Shown here: piece by piece, positions 18,293 to 27,462 of the stretch
Numbering within the stretch: position 1 is the first letter of the stretch
Layout of the letters: each line of letters starts with the position of its first letter
Assembly (NCBI GenBank): GCA_003151615.1
Contig: PLXZ01000004.1
Span: 125,124-168,040 of the forward strand
Reading direction: 5' to 3'
Length of the DNA: 42,917 nt
Source: Candidatus Tayloriibacteriota bacterium
Lineage (GTDB): Bacteria; Patescibacteriota; Minisyncoccia; Phycocordibacterales; PALSA-1337
Made by a program: the position numbers and the translations under genes
Notes under the pieces: model-generated
Told to the model about the DNA's origin: nothing
The model's input: only the letters and a program-made list of their open reading frames with translations
Database searches by the model: none

Positions 18293-19546
18293 ATGGCAAA
18301 AACACTCCTGACACCCAAGCGGATGCGGGAGTGTGGCTTGCGTCCAGACTCCCTTTCCGTTCTGGTTGAAGCCCAAAAACTGGGCACTCTGCACATATCC
18401 GCCGTTCGCGGAATCACACTTCCAGAACTTCTCAAAGATCCCGAACGGCTCCAGCCGATGATGGCCACATTTTTGAGGACGCTCGACAAGCTCGGCATTG
18501 AACTTGACCAAAATGGTTTCGCGGCATCGAACGGAGAATCGGAGCTTTCGCATAAAAAGCAGCCGGCGCCGACTGTCGACGATGAAATTGCGGAAGGTCC
18601 GAGCAAGGACGAACTCACTTCCACGGAACGGTTTTTCAAAGGGATGGGTAAAATTAAAGTCCCGACCCATGGAGAAATGCCGGATTATTTCAAGCGCATC
18701 AAGGAGGGTGACGAAAAAGCCCGGGAAGATTTCATTGTCTCGAATATACCTTTTGTGGTATTTATCGCGAAGAAATACGCCCACGGCGATTCGGACAAAC
18801 TTCTGGATTACGTTCAGGAAGGCTCGATCGGACTGATGAAAGCGATCGAGAAATTTGAGCCTGAACGGGGGAACACCTTCGCCACCTATGCGGTGTGGTG
18901 GATAAAGCAATTCATATTGAAGTCTCTCTCCCAAAAATCGCGGACCGTGCGTCTGCCTGACTATCTGGTTGACATCATGGTGAAAGTTCAAAAAACCAAG
19001 AACATCCTGATGCAGGAACTCGACCGGATGCCGACACCGGAAGAACTTGCCGATGAAATCGGCATTTCGGTTGAAAAAGTCAAGCGTGCCCTTAGCGTTG
19101 TGAATCAGACCGTCTCGCTCGACGCGGAAATGGACTTTCACACCAGCACGTCCGACGGGAGCGCCAACCGCTACGACATGATATCGGATCGGAATGCGGT
19201 TTCTCTGGCGAACTATGTCGAAGCAAAAGACGAGCTCAAACATCTCGTTGCCCAGGTAAACGAAATGTTTGAACGGCTCAAGCAGTTCCCGAGCTACAGC
19301 GGCAGATTCAAGGAAATGATCTTTCTGCACGCCGGTCTCGACGGTTTGCGGCAGTTCAGAACCCTCGATGAGGTCGGCGATATGTTCAGCGTCACTCGCG
19401 AACGCATCAGGCAAATCGAGGCGATGTGGATCATGCGACTCGATAAATTAGGATACGGGATTGGGGGTTCTGAAGGATGGCGTCGTTTTGTCCGGCGCAT
19501 CTACGAGTTGGAAGAATTGCTTGGAATTCAGGTATCTTTTGAGTAA
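18293..19546 (+). CDS. Sigma-70 family RNA polymerase sigma factor (RpoD-like)
   Basis: LLDYVQEGSIGLMKAIEKFEPERGNTFATYAVWWIKQFI (region 2), RTVRLPDYL, PTPEELADEIGIS (region 3), FSVTRERIRQIEA (region 4). Confidence 0.92.
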   Translation: MAKTLLTPKRMRECGLRPDSLSVLVEAQKLGTLHISAVRGITLPELLKDPERLQPMMATFLRTLDKLGIELDQNGFAASNGESELSHKKQPAPTVDDEIAEGPSKDELTSTERFFKGMGKIKVPTHGEMPDYFKRIKEGDEKAREDFIVSNIPFVVFIAKKYAHGDSDKLLDYVQEGSIGLMKAIEKFEPERGNTFATYAVWWIKQFILKSLSQKSRTVRLPDYLVDIMVKVQKTKNILMQELDRMPTPEELADEIGISVEKVKRALSVVNQTVSLDAEMDFHTSTSDGSANRYDMISDRNAVSLANYVEAKDELKHLVAQVNEMFERLKQFPSYSGRFKEMIFLHAGLDGLRQFRTLDEVGDMFSVTRERIRQIEAMWIMRLDKLGYGIGGSEGWRRFVRRIYELEELLGIQVSFE

Positions 19547-19548
19547 CA

Positions 19549-19579
19549 CCCCCGCATGACAGCATGCGGGGGTTTTTTT
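19549..19579 (+). terminator. Rho-independent terminator
   Basis: CCCCCGCATG-ACAG-CATGCGGGGG-TTTTTTT. Confidence 0.95.
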
Positions 19580-19599
19580 GCTCGTGCTACAATAATGGC

Positions 19600-22119
19600 A
19601 TGACATATCGCGGCCTTTCTTCGGCAGAAGCCGAGGCGAGTTTTGAAAAGTGGGGACCGAATGAAATCGTCCACATCCGGAAACTTTCGGCTGTCGAGGA
19701 TTTTTTCTCGCGTTTCACCAATCCGCTCATTCTGATCCTTTTTGTCGCGGCAATTCTGTCCGGATTTTTGGGTGACAAAATTAGCGCGATTACGATCATC
19801 GCCATTGTTTTTTTGAGCATCATCCTCGACTTCGTCAATACGCATAAATCGCAAAAGGCCGCCGAGGCACTCAAAAATCAAGTGACCACCATGGTTACGG
19901 TCACGCGCGACGGAAAATCGCAATCGATTCCGCTGTCGCATATCGTGCCGGGGGATATTGTCACACTCGCTCCCGGAAATATCGTTCCGGCCGACGGGGT
20001 CGTTTTGGAAGCGAAGGACTTTTTCATAAACGAATCGTCATTGACCGGCGAAAGCTTTCCGGTTGAAAAAGTGTTTGGCGACAAGGTCATCATGGGCAGC
20101 GGCGTCACGACCGGAAACGCGACTATTCGCGCGGAAGTGACCGGAACCAATACGAAATTCAGCCACATCGCGGCGGCATTGTCGGCGCGCCAGGCTCCGA
20201 CCGAATTCGACCGGTCGATAAAAAGTTTCAGCGCGCTCATCATAAAAGTAACCTTTATTCTGGTCACTTTTATTTTCCTGGTCAACGCATTGTTCCGCCA
20301 TGATTTTCTCCAATCATTTTTGTTCTCGATCGCACTCGCAATTGGCCTGACGCCGGAACTTTTACCCGTCATCATTTCGCTTAATTTGTCGAAGGGATCA
20401 CTGGCAATGGCCAAGCACGGAGTCATCGTCAAAAAACTTTCCGCCATCCAAAATTTCGGCAGCATGGACGTGCTTTGTACGGACAAAACCGGAACATTGA
20501 CCGAGGACCATATCAGTCTCTTTAAATACATAGGCGCGGACGGGGAAGTTTCCGAGGAAGTCTTCGACTGGGCATATGTGAGCAGTTCATATTCGAGCGG
20601 TTCGGCCAATCCTCTCGACTCTGCGGTCATTGATTTTCATAAGGCCGCACGGGCCGGAATGAGCGCGCAGGCGGCCGACCGAACCGAGAAAAAAATCGAG
20701 CGCGAATTGTTGTCTGAATACAAAAAAGTGGACGAGATTCCATTTGACTATGACCGGAAGAGAACGGCAATTGTCGTTGAAAAAGTTTTGAAAAATGGCA
20801 AAGCGGGCGCGCGAACGCTCATTTCAAAAGGCGCAGCCGAAGAATTGGTAAAGGTTTGTTCGTTCGGCGCCGGACAGAAAGGCAAAAAACGCGAGGCTGA
20901 AGTCATGGATTTGTACCGAAAACTCAGTCAGGACGGTTTTCGCGTTCTGGCTCTTGCCATAAAACCTATCAAAATCAAAAAAGCCGACAGGGAAGCTGAA
21001 ACGCGCAAAGAGGTCTACAACAAGAACGACGAAACAGCCATGAAATTCCTGGGCTTTTTGGCGTTTTTGGATCCCGCAAAAAAATCGGTGACGGAAACAC
21101 TAGCCCTTTTGGAAAAATACGGAATTGAAATCAAAATTCTGACCGGCGACAACGAATTGGTCACGAAAAAAATTGCCGGCGACATACAGTTGCCGGTGAA
21201 GGGCGTTTTGACCGGAGCCCAGCTTGATGCATTGCATGACGGAGCCCTCGATGCCGCCATAAAAAACACGACCATTTTCGCGCGAGTTTCGCCCGAACAA
21301 AAGGAAAAAATCATAAAGGCATTGCAACGCGCCGGACGCGTCGTGGGCTACATGGGGGACGGCATTAATGATGCGCCTTCATTGAAAGCCGCCGACGTCG
21401 GCATCTCCGTTGAAAATGCCGTCGACATTTCGCGCGAATCGGCCGATATTGTTCTGCTCAAAAAAAGTTTGGAGACGTTGACGCGCGGCGTCGTTGAGGG
21501 CCGAAAAACATTCGCGAATACCCTCAAATATCTGATGATGGATTTGAGTTCGAATTTCGGCAACATGTTTTCGATGGCGGGCGCGTCGCTCATTTTGCCG
21601 TTTTTGCCGATGTTGCCGAGCCAGATTCTCTTTAACAACATGCTCTATGATTCGTCGCAATTTGCCATTCCGCTCGACAATGTCGACGAGGATTATATCG
21701 AGCGTCCGACCCGCTTCAGTATTCGATTCATTAAAAAGTTCATGGTCATATTCGGCGTTCTGAGTTCGCTCTTCGACTTCGTCACATTCTTCACCTTTTA
21801 TTTCTTGTTTCATTTTGGTGCCGGTCCCTTTCAGACCGCATGGTTTCTCGAGTCAATCACCACGCAAACGTTCGTCGTTTATGTCATCCGCACGCGCAAG
21901 ATTCCGTTTTTGCAGAGCTCGCCGTCGCGCCCCCTCATCATCAGCACCGTTGGCGTTGTTGTCGTCGCGTGGCTCATGGTCTTCGCTCCGATCGGGAAAT
22001 TCCTCGAATTCACGCCGTTGTCGTTTGTTTCAATTATTGCGATTATTCTCATCACAGGAGCGTATCTTGTCTTGTCGCAGGCGGTGAAGGAGTGGTTTTA
22101 TAAAAAAATTATCAAGTAG
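19600..22119 (+). CDS. mgtA: P-type ATPase, Mg2+-importing (MgtA/MgtB-like)
   Basis: DKTGTLTEDHI, TGES, GDGINDAPSLKAADVGISV, C-terminal FLESITTQTFVVYVIRTRKIPFLQS as in MgtA. Start chosen at MTYRGLS, 6 nt after TACAAT. Confidence 0.88.
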   Translation: MTYRGLSSAEAEASFEKWGPNEIVHIRKLSAVEDFFSRFTNPLILILFVAAILSGFLGDKISAITIIAIVFLSIILDFVNTHKSQKAAEALKNQVTTMVTVTRDGKSQSIPLSHIVPGDIVTLAPGNIVPADGVVLEAKDFFINESSLTGESFPVEKVFGDKVIMGSGVTTGNATIRAEVTGTNTKFSHIAAALSARQAPTEFDRSIKSFSALIIKVTFILVTFIFLVNALFRHDFLQSFLFSIALAIGLTPELLPVIISLNLSKGSLAMAKHGVIVKKLSAIQNFGSMDVLCTDKTGTLTEDHISLFKYIGADGEVSEEVFDWAYVSSSYSSGSANPLDSAVIDFHKAARAGMSAQAADRTEKKIERELLSEYKKVDEIPFDYDRKRTAIVVEKVLKNGKAGARTLISKGAAEELVKVCSFGAGQKGKKREAEVMDLYRKLSQDGFRVLALAIKPIKIKKADREAETRKEVYNKNDETAMKFLGFLAFLDPAKKSVTETLALLEKYGIEIKILTGDNELVTKKIAGDIQLPVKGVLTGAQLDALHDGALDAAIKNTTIFARVSPEQKEKIIKALQRAGRVVGYMGDGINDAPSLKAADVGISVENAVDISRESADIVLLKKSLETLTRGVVEGRKTFANTLKYLMMDLSSNFGNMFSMAGASLILPFLPMLPSQILFNNMLYDSSQFAIPLDNVDEDYIERPTRFSIRFIKKFMVIFGVLSSLFDFVTFFTFYFLFHFGAGPFQTAWFLESITTQTFVVYVIRTRKIPFLQSSPSRPLIISTVGVVVVAWLMVFAPIGKFLEFTPLSFVSIIAIILITGAYLVLSQAVKEWFYKKIIK

Positions 22120-22158
22120 GCCGGAATCGGCAGGTAGGTCTTCGCTGTCCTAAAATAT

Positions 22159-22322
22159 CATCATCATGCAAATGCGAAAAATGTTATTTTGACCCCGAAA
22201 ATATGGCTCAAAACCTCGACCCGAAATTTCCGATTCGCAAATGCGAATTTAACATTGTTTTACTAGAAAATATGGCTCAAAATCTTGATGCGAATTTTCG
22301 GATTCGCATTTGCATGATGATG
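22159..22322. repeat. Repeat island: 20-bp perfect inverted ends plus 69-bp-period direct repeats
   Basis: CATCATCATGCAAATGCGAA (22159-22178) is the exact reverse complement of TTCGCATTTGCATGATGATG (22303-22322). GAAAATATGGCTCAAAA occurs at 22197 and 22266. Confidence 0.9.
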
Positions 22323-22407
22323 AAGAAAAAAAGACATATCTGTCGCCCCGAAGTTGTATGATACAATGGCTCTATAAATTCGATTAAAAAACACATAAAC
22401 AAACGAA

Positions 22408-23457
22408 ATGGAAAACAAAAAAATCAAAGTGGCAATCAACGGTTTCGGACGCATTGGCAGGAATTTTTTCAAAATTGCTCAGGAATATCCGGATGTCATT
22501 GAAATCGTGGCAGTCAATGATATTGCGTCGATTGACAATGCGGTGTATTTGCTGAAATACGATTCAGTTTATGGAAACAGCAAATTTCCGGTTGTAAAAA
22601 AATCCGACACATTGTTTTCAATCGGTGGCCGCGATGTCGCGTACGTCAGCGAAAAGGATCCGGCGAATTTGCCATGGGGAAAAATGGGCGTGGATGTTGT
22701 CGTTGAGTCGACTGGACTTTTCATTTCCGCGGACAAAGCCTCGGGCCATTTGAAAGCCGGCGCAAAACGCGTCGTTATTTCCGCTCCTTCAAAGGACGAA
22801 GCGGGTGCGGCAATGACAAGCGCAACCATTTTGATGGGAATCAATGAACAGGAATTTGCTTCTTCACCCGTCACTTCAAATGCTTCATGCACGACAAACG
22901 GCGCATCGCCGGTCATCGTCATTTTGGACGAAGCCCTCGGAATTGAGAAGGCGATTTTGAACACAACACATGCGTATACCGCGAGTCAGGCTCTCGTTGA
23001 CGCGCCTGCCCGAAAGGACATTCGCGAAGGTCGCGCCGCCGCTATCAATATCGTTCCGGCTTCAACTGGCGCCGCGATTGCCGTGACAAAAGCTTATACG
23101 AAACTTGCCGGAAAATTCGACGGCATTTCACTGCGTGTTCCTGTTCCCGCGGGCTCAATTGCCGATGTCACCTTCATTTCAAAACGACCGACGACAGCCG
23201 CCGAGGTCAACGATATTCTGCGCAAAGCTGCTCTCGACCCGCGCTGGCAGGGCATATTCGCCGTTACCGAAGACCCTTTGGTTTCATCAGACATCGTCGG
23301 CAATCCGAATCCGTCGATCGCCGAGCTTTCCATGACGCGCGTCGTCGACGGAAACTTGGTCAAAGTTTTGGCTTGGTATGACAATGAAGGCGGGTATTCT
23401 CACGCGCTTGTAAAGCATGTGATAAAGGCGGGAAGCGTTGCAGTTGCGGTAAAATAA
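22408..23457 (+). CDS. gapA: Type I glyceraldehyde-3-phosphate dehydrogenase
   Basis: [48 protein letters not shown]. Confidence 0.97.
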   Translation: MENKKIKVAINGFGRIGRNFFKIAQEYPDVIEIVAVNDIASIDNAVYLLKYDSVYGNSKFPVVKKSDTLFSIGGRDVAYVSEKDPANLPWGKMGVDVVVESTGLFISADKASGHLKAGAKRVVISAPSKDEAGAAMTSATILMGINEQEFASSPVTSNASCTTNGASPVIVILDEALGIEKAILNTTHAYTASQALVDAPARKDIREGRAAAINIVPASTGAAIAVTKAYTKLAGKFDGISLRVPVPAGSIADVTFISKRPTTAAEVNDILRKAALDPRWQGIFAVTEDPLVSSDIVGNPNPSIAELSMTRVVDGNLVKVLAWYDNEGGYSHALVKHVIKAGSVAVAVK

Positions 23458-23467
23458 ATTTGCAAAT

Positions 23468-23974
23468 ATGAAGAAAACCGGTAAAAATGAAAAGCAAAAA
23501 ATCGTCCTCATTGGCGCCGACCATGCCGGTTTTGAGCTGAAGAAAAAGCTCGTTGATTTTTTGCGCGCGGAAGGTCGCACGGTTGAAGACATGGGCGCTG
23601 AAAAACTGATGCCCGAGGATGATTATCCCGAAATCTTAGCTCCATTGGCCATGCGCGTCGCCACTGACCCTGAAAAATACGCTGGCATTGTCATCGGTGG
23701 AAGCGGCACCGGCGAAGCTATCGTCTGCAACCGTTTTCCGGGCGTCCGCGCGGCGGTTTATTACGGCGGCGGATATATTGATGAACGAAGTTGGAGCAGT
23801 CTCGATATTGTAAAGGTTGCGCGTGAACATAACGATGCAAATGTTCTGTCGCTCGGGGCGCGTTTTGTGACCGATGAGGAAGCAATGGCCGCGGCCAAGT
23901 TGTTTCTCTCAACCCCATTTTCAGGCGAGCCTCGTCACGAACGCCGCATCGCCGAAATCGACGAGATTGAATGA
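23468..23974 (+). CDS. rpiB: Ribose-5-phosphate isomerase B / RpiB-LacA-LacB family
   Basis: [46 protein letters not shown]. Confidence 0.92.
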   Translation: MKKTGKNEKQKIVLIGADHAGFELKKKLVDFLRAEGRTVEDMGAEKLMPEDDYPEILAPLAMRVATDPEKYAGIVIGGSGTGEAIVCNRFPGVRAAVYYGGGYIDERSWSSLDIVKVAREHNDANVLSLGARFVTDEEAMAAAKLFLSTPFSGEPRHERRIAEIDEIE

Positions 23975-23975
23975 T

Positions 23976-24665
23976 ATGGAAATAATCCCCGCAATATTGC
24001 CGAAAGACTTTGCCGAGCTCGAGGAAAAAATCGATCTTGTTGCTGGCGTGTTGATTGAGCGAAACACGAGCGTCTCTGGTCCGACAATCCAAATCGACAT
24101 TTGTGACGGAAAATTAACGCCGAAACCGGCATGGCCCTACAAAAAACACGACAATAATTTCGAGGCTATTCTCGCCGAGGAACGAGGTCTTCCGCACTGG
24201 GAGGATGTCGATTTCGAAATGGATCTCATGATTGCCGACCCGGAGTTGGAACTGGAAAAATGGATTGCTTCCGGCGCGAAACGTCTTGTCATCCACTTTA
24301 AATCAACAAAAAATATGGACCGGATTATTGGCGAACTGCAGGGTCTCGTCGAGATCGGAATTGCCATCGATCTTGATACGCCGGTCGACGACATCGCACT
24401 TTTTATAAACGACATCGATTTCGTCCAGTGCATGGGAATTGCAAAGCCCGGTTTTCAGGGCCAGCCGTTCGACGACCGCGTCATCGCCAAAGTCCGCGAA
24501 CTGAAGGAACGCTTTCCTGAGCGCATAGTTTCTGTTGACGGGGGAGTGAATATGGAGACCGCGCCTTTGTTGCGCGACGCCGGCGCAGACCGTCTCATCA
24601 TCGGTTCTGCCATTTTCGACAGCGAAAATATCGCGGAGACGATTGAGGAGTTTGAGAGTTTGTAA
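23976..24665 (+). CDS. rpe: Ribulose-phosphate 3-epimerase-like protein
   Basis: MEIIPAILPKDFAELEEKI, IQIDICDGKLTP, MGIAKPGFQGQPFD, VSVDGGVNMETAPLLRDAGADRLIIGSAIF. Confidence 0.85.
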   Translation: MEIIPAILPKDFAELEEKIDLVAGVLIERNTSVSGPTIQIDICDGKLTPKPAWPYKKHDNNFEAILAEERGLPHWEDVDFEMDLMIADPELELEKWIASGAKRLVIHFKSTKNMDRIIGELQGLVEIGIAIDLDTPVDDIALFINDIDFVQCMGIAKPGFQGQPFDDRVIAKVRELKERFPERIVSVDGGVNMETAPLLRDAGADRLIIGSAIFDSENIAETIEEFESL

Positions 24666-24686
24666 AATTTTTAATAAAATCAAAAA

Positions 24687-25146
24687 ATGGATAATCCAAA
24701 AGTAACAGTTCGGGGGGGGGCAGAAATTCGGTAAGGCGATTTTTGCGAATGCCGATATAAAAGCCGGAGAAATTATTTCGGAATTCGACGGAAAAATCTG
24801 GAATTGGGATGATCCGGATTGGACTCAGGAAATGATGGACCATGTTATTCAATTTGAAGAAAAAAAGTGGCGCGACTCAAAAGGAATTGCCCGTTGGATC
24901 AACCATTCATGCGAACCAAATTGCGGAGTTAAAGATTTATTCAAAATTGTCGCGATGAGGGATATAAAATCAGGTGAAGAAATCACCTGGGATTATGAAA
25001 TGACAGAGAAACATCCATGGTGGAGAATGAAATGCGAGTGCGGCTCAAATGATTGCCGAAAAATTATCGGAAATTATGACAACATGCCGCAGGCGATTCG
25101 GGACAAATACAAGGGTTATATTTCAGAGTGGCTTACAAATAAATAA
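24687..25146 (+). pseudogene. SET-domain protein, frame interrupted at a G9 homopolymer (possible phase-variable gene)
   Basis: ATG at 24687 leads to G9 (24712-24720), then TAA after CGG. Deleting one G gives MDNPKVTVRGGQKFGKAIFANADIKAGEIISEFDG...ARWINHSCEPNCGV...SGEEITWDYE...CECGSNDCRKIIG. Confidence 0.85.
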
Positions 25147-25180
25147 ACCGTTTGTTTGTGTTTTGGTGTATAATATCCCC

Positions 25181-26023
25181 ATGTCTCTCACTGATGAGCA
25201 GGTTAAAAAACTGGAGAAGAAGGCCCATGACATCCGGGTTTCCATCATTGAAATGCTGATTGAAGCGAAGTCGGGGCACACCGCCGGTCCTCTTGATATG
25301 GCGGATATCTTTACCTATTTATATTGTCCGGCCGGAATGAAATATGATGCGAAAAAGCCGGATTGGCCGGAACGCGACCGATTGGTTTTGTCGAACGGCC
25401 ACATTTGTCCGGTTTTGTACGCGACGATGGCGCATTCGGGATATTTTCCGATGGAGCGTTTGAAGACTTTGCGGAAACTCGGTTCGCCGCTCCAAGGTCA
25501 TCCTCACCGCGAATGGTTGCCGGCTCTTGAAACGAGTTCGGGTCCGCTCGGTTGCGGATTGTCGCAGGCTGTGGGAATGGTTTTGGCTGATCGCATCGAC
25601 AACGGACGCACGGCATCGCGCCGGATTTTCGCATTGCTCGGCGACGGGGAATTGGACGAGGGCAACAATTGGGAGGCGGCCATGCTCGCGGGCAAGGAAA
25701 AGCTCGGCCCATTGATCGCCATCGTCGACCGCAACAACATTCAGATTGACGGCTTTACCGAGGATATCATGCCGCTCGAGCCTCTCGCCGACAAATGGCG
25801 CGCGTTCGGCTGGCACGTCACGGAATGCGACGGCCATAATTTCCGCGACATCGACCGCGCGGTGGGCGAAGCTCGCGCTGTTTTCGATAAGCCGTCGGTC
25901 ATTTTGGCCCGTACCATCGCCTCAAAAGGCGTTCCCGAATTCGAGCGTCACTTCGAATGGCACGGCAAACCGCCGACCACGCCGGAAGAAATTGCGGTTG
26001 CCAGAAAGGCTTTGCATAATTGA
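25181..26023 (+). CDS. Transketolase, N-terminal subunit
   Basis: EAKSGHTAGPLDMADI, SNGHICPVLYA, LGDGELDEGNNWEAAM (TPP site); start 6 nt after TATAAT. Confidence 0.93.
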   Translation: MSLTDEQVKKLEKKAHDIRVSIIEMLIEAKSGHTAGPLDMADIFTYLYCPAGMKYDAKKPDWPERDRLVLSNGHICPVLYATMAHSGYFPMERLKTLRKLGSPLQGHPHREWLPALETSSGPLGCGLSQAVGMVLADRIDNGRTASRRIFALLGDGELDEGNNWEAAMLAGKEKLGPLIAIVDRNNIQIDGFTEDIMPLEPLADKWRAFGWHVTECDGHNFRDIDRAVGEARAVFDKPSVILARTIASKGVPEFERHFEWHGKPPTTPEEIAVARKALHN

Positions 26024-26031
26024 TTTATATG

Positions 26032-26352
26032 AACACTAATAAAAAATATTGGTTAAAGGGGGGAATAATAGGAGCCATAATTTATGGAGTAGTAATGGTA
26101 TTACTTTCGCATGTACTGCAAATAATATCGTGGATTATACCGATACCATCTTGGATTGATATTATTTCTGCCCCATTTATTTATCTGACAACATTAATCA
26201 TTTTTCCTTCATATCTATTGGGTGCACCCATTAATCTTCAGAGTCCGATAGGTATTACTATCTTCTATGTGTCTATGTTTTTGGCTGGCTTTTTTATGGG
26301 AATAATAATTGGTTGGTTGTACGGAAAAGTAAAGAATAGGAATAAAGTATAA
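26032..26352 (+). CDS. Small integral membrane protein
   Basis: AT-rich ORF with about three to four TM segments lying between the two transketolase subunit genes. Confidence 0.6.
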   Translation, partial: NTNKKYWLKGGIIGAIIYGVVMVLLSHVLQIISWIIPIPSWIDIISAPFIYLTTLIIFPSYLLGAPINLQSPIGITIFYVSMFLAGFFMGIIIGWLYGKVKNRNKV

Positions 26353-26361
26353 TATTGTCAC

Positions 26362-27438
26362 ATGCTTAACCCCGCCGCAAAACTCAATCCAAAAATATTC
26401 GACAAGGATGTCGAATTGGGTGAAATTCGCACGGGTTTTGGCGATGGTCTCATTGCGGCAGCCGACGCGGATGCCAAAGTTGTTGCGCTCTGCGCCGATC
26501 TCACCGACTCGACGCGCATGGAAAAATTCAAACAGAGATTTCCGACTCGCTTCATTGAAATGGGAGTTGCAGAACAAAATTTGGCCGCGGTTGCGTCCGG
26601 AATGGCGGCGATGGGAAAAATTCCCTTCATCACTTCATATGCAATGTTTTCGCCCGGCCGAAATTGGGAACAGATTCGCACGACGATTGCGTACAACAAC
26701 CGTCCTGTGAAAATTGCGGGCAGTCATGCGGGCGTTTCTGTCGGTCCCGACGGCGGCACGCATCAGGCGATCGAGGACATCGCCATTACCCGCGTCATGC
26801 CGCGCATGGTCGTTATTTCGCCATGCGATGCGATCGAAGCTCGCAAAGCCACAATTGCCGCCGCAAAAACCAATACGCCTGTCTACATCCGTCTTGCCCG
26901 CGAAAAAACGCCGATTATCACGACTGAATTGACTCCGTTTGAAATAGGGAAAGCACAAATATATTTTCAGCCCGCAATTCCGAAATATGCCGCGGAACGC
27001 GCCGTCGCGCACAGCCGAAAATTCAGAGGAATCATAAAAGAAGAAAAACCAAAAGCCCCGAAAGCCGTCGTCGGTATCGTTGCGACTGGAGCCTTGGTTC
27101 ACAAGGCAATCATGGCCGCACAGTCTCTTGAAAAAGAGGGCATTCCGGTGAAAGTCATGAATCTCGCCACCGTAAAACCCCTCGATGAAGAGGCCCTGTG
27201 GACTTTAGCGAACGAAACCGGCGCGATTGTAACGGTCGAAGAGCATCAGGTTCATGGCGGCATGGGGTCGGCGGTCGCTGAATGTCTGGCGAAGCATGCT
27301 CCTGTTCCGATTGAATTTATCGGCGTGCAGGACCAATTTGGCCAGTCGGGGACGCCGGCGGAATTGATTGAACTGTACGGCATGGGAGTCGACCATATAA
27401 TCGCCGCGGCCAAAAAGGCAATCTTGCGCAAAAAATAA
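26362..27438 (+). CDS. Transketolase, C-terminal subunit
   Basis: RFIEMGVAEQNLAAVASGMAAMGKIPFI, GVSVGPDGGTHQAIEDIAI, VTVEEHQVHGGMGSAVAE. Confidence 0.93.
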   Translation: MLNPAAKLNPKIFDKDVELGEIRTGFGDGLIAAADADAKVVALCADLTDSTRMEKFKQRFPTRFIEMGVAEQNLAAVASGMAAMGKIPFITSYAMFSPGRNWEQIRTTIAYNNRPVKIAGSHAGVSVGPDGGTHQAIEDIAITRVMPRMVVISPCDAIEARKATIAAAKTNTPVYIRLAREKTPIITTELTPFEIGKAQIYFQPAIPKYAAERAVAHSRKFRGIIKEEKPKAPKAVVGIVATGALVHKAIMAAQSLEKEGIPVKVMNLATVKPLDEEALWTLANETGAIVTVEEHQVHGGMGSAVAECLAKHAPVPIEFIGVQDQFGQSGTPAELIELYGMGVDHIIAAAKKAILRKK

Positions 27439-27462
27439 CAGAATAAATTATTCCCAAAAATC

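Noticed and set aside
18194-19414. 406-aa minus-strand ORF
   Set aside because: Lies wholly antisense to the clear sigma-70 factor gene; no recognisable motifs. A shadow ORF.
19878-20630. 250-aa minus-strand ORF
   Set aside because: Antisense to the MgtA-type ATPase.
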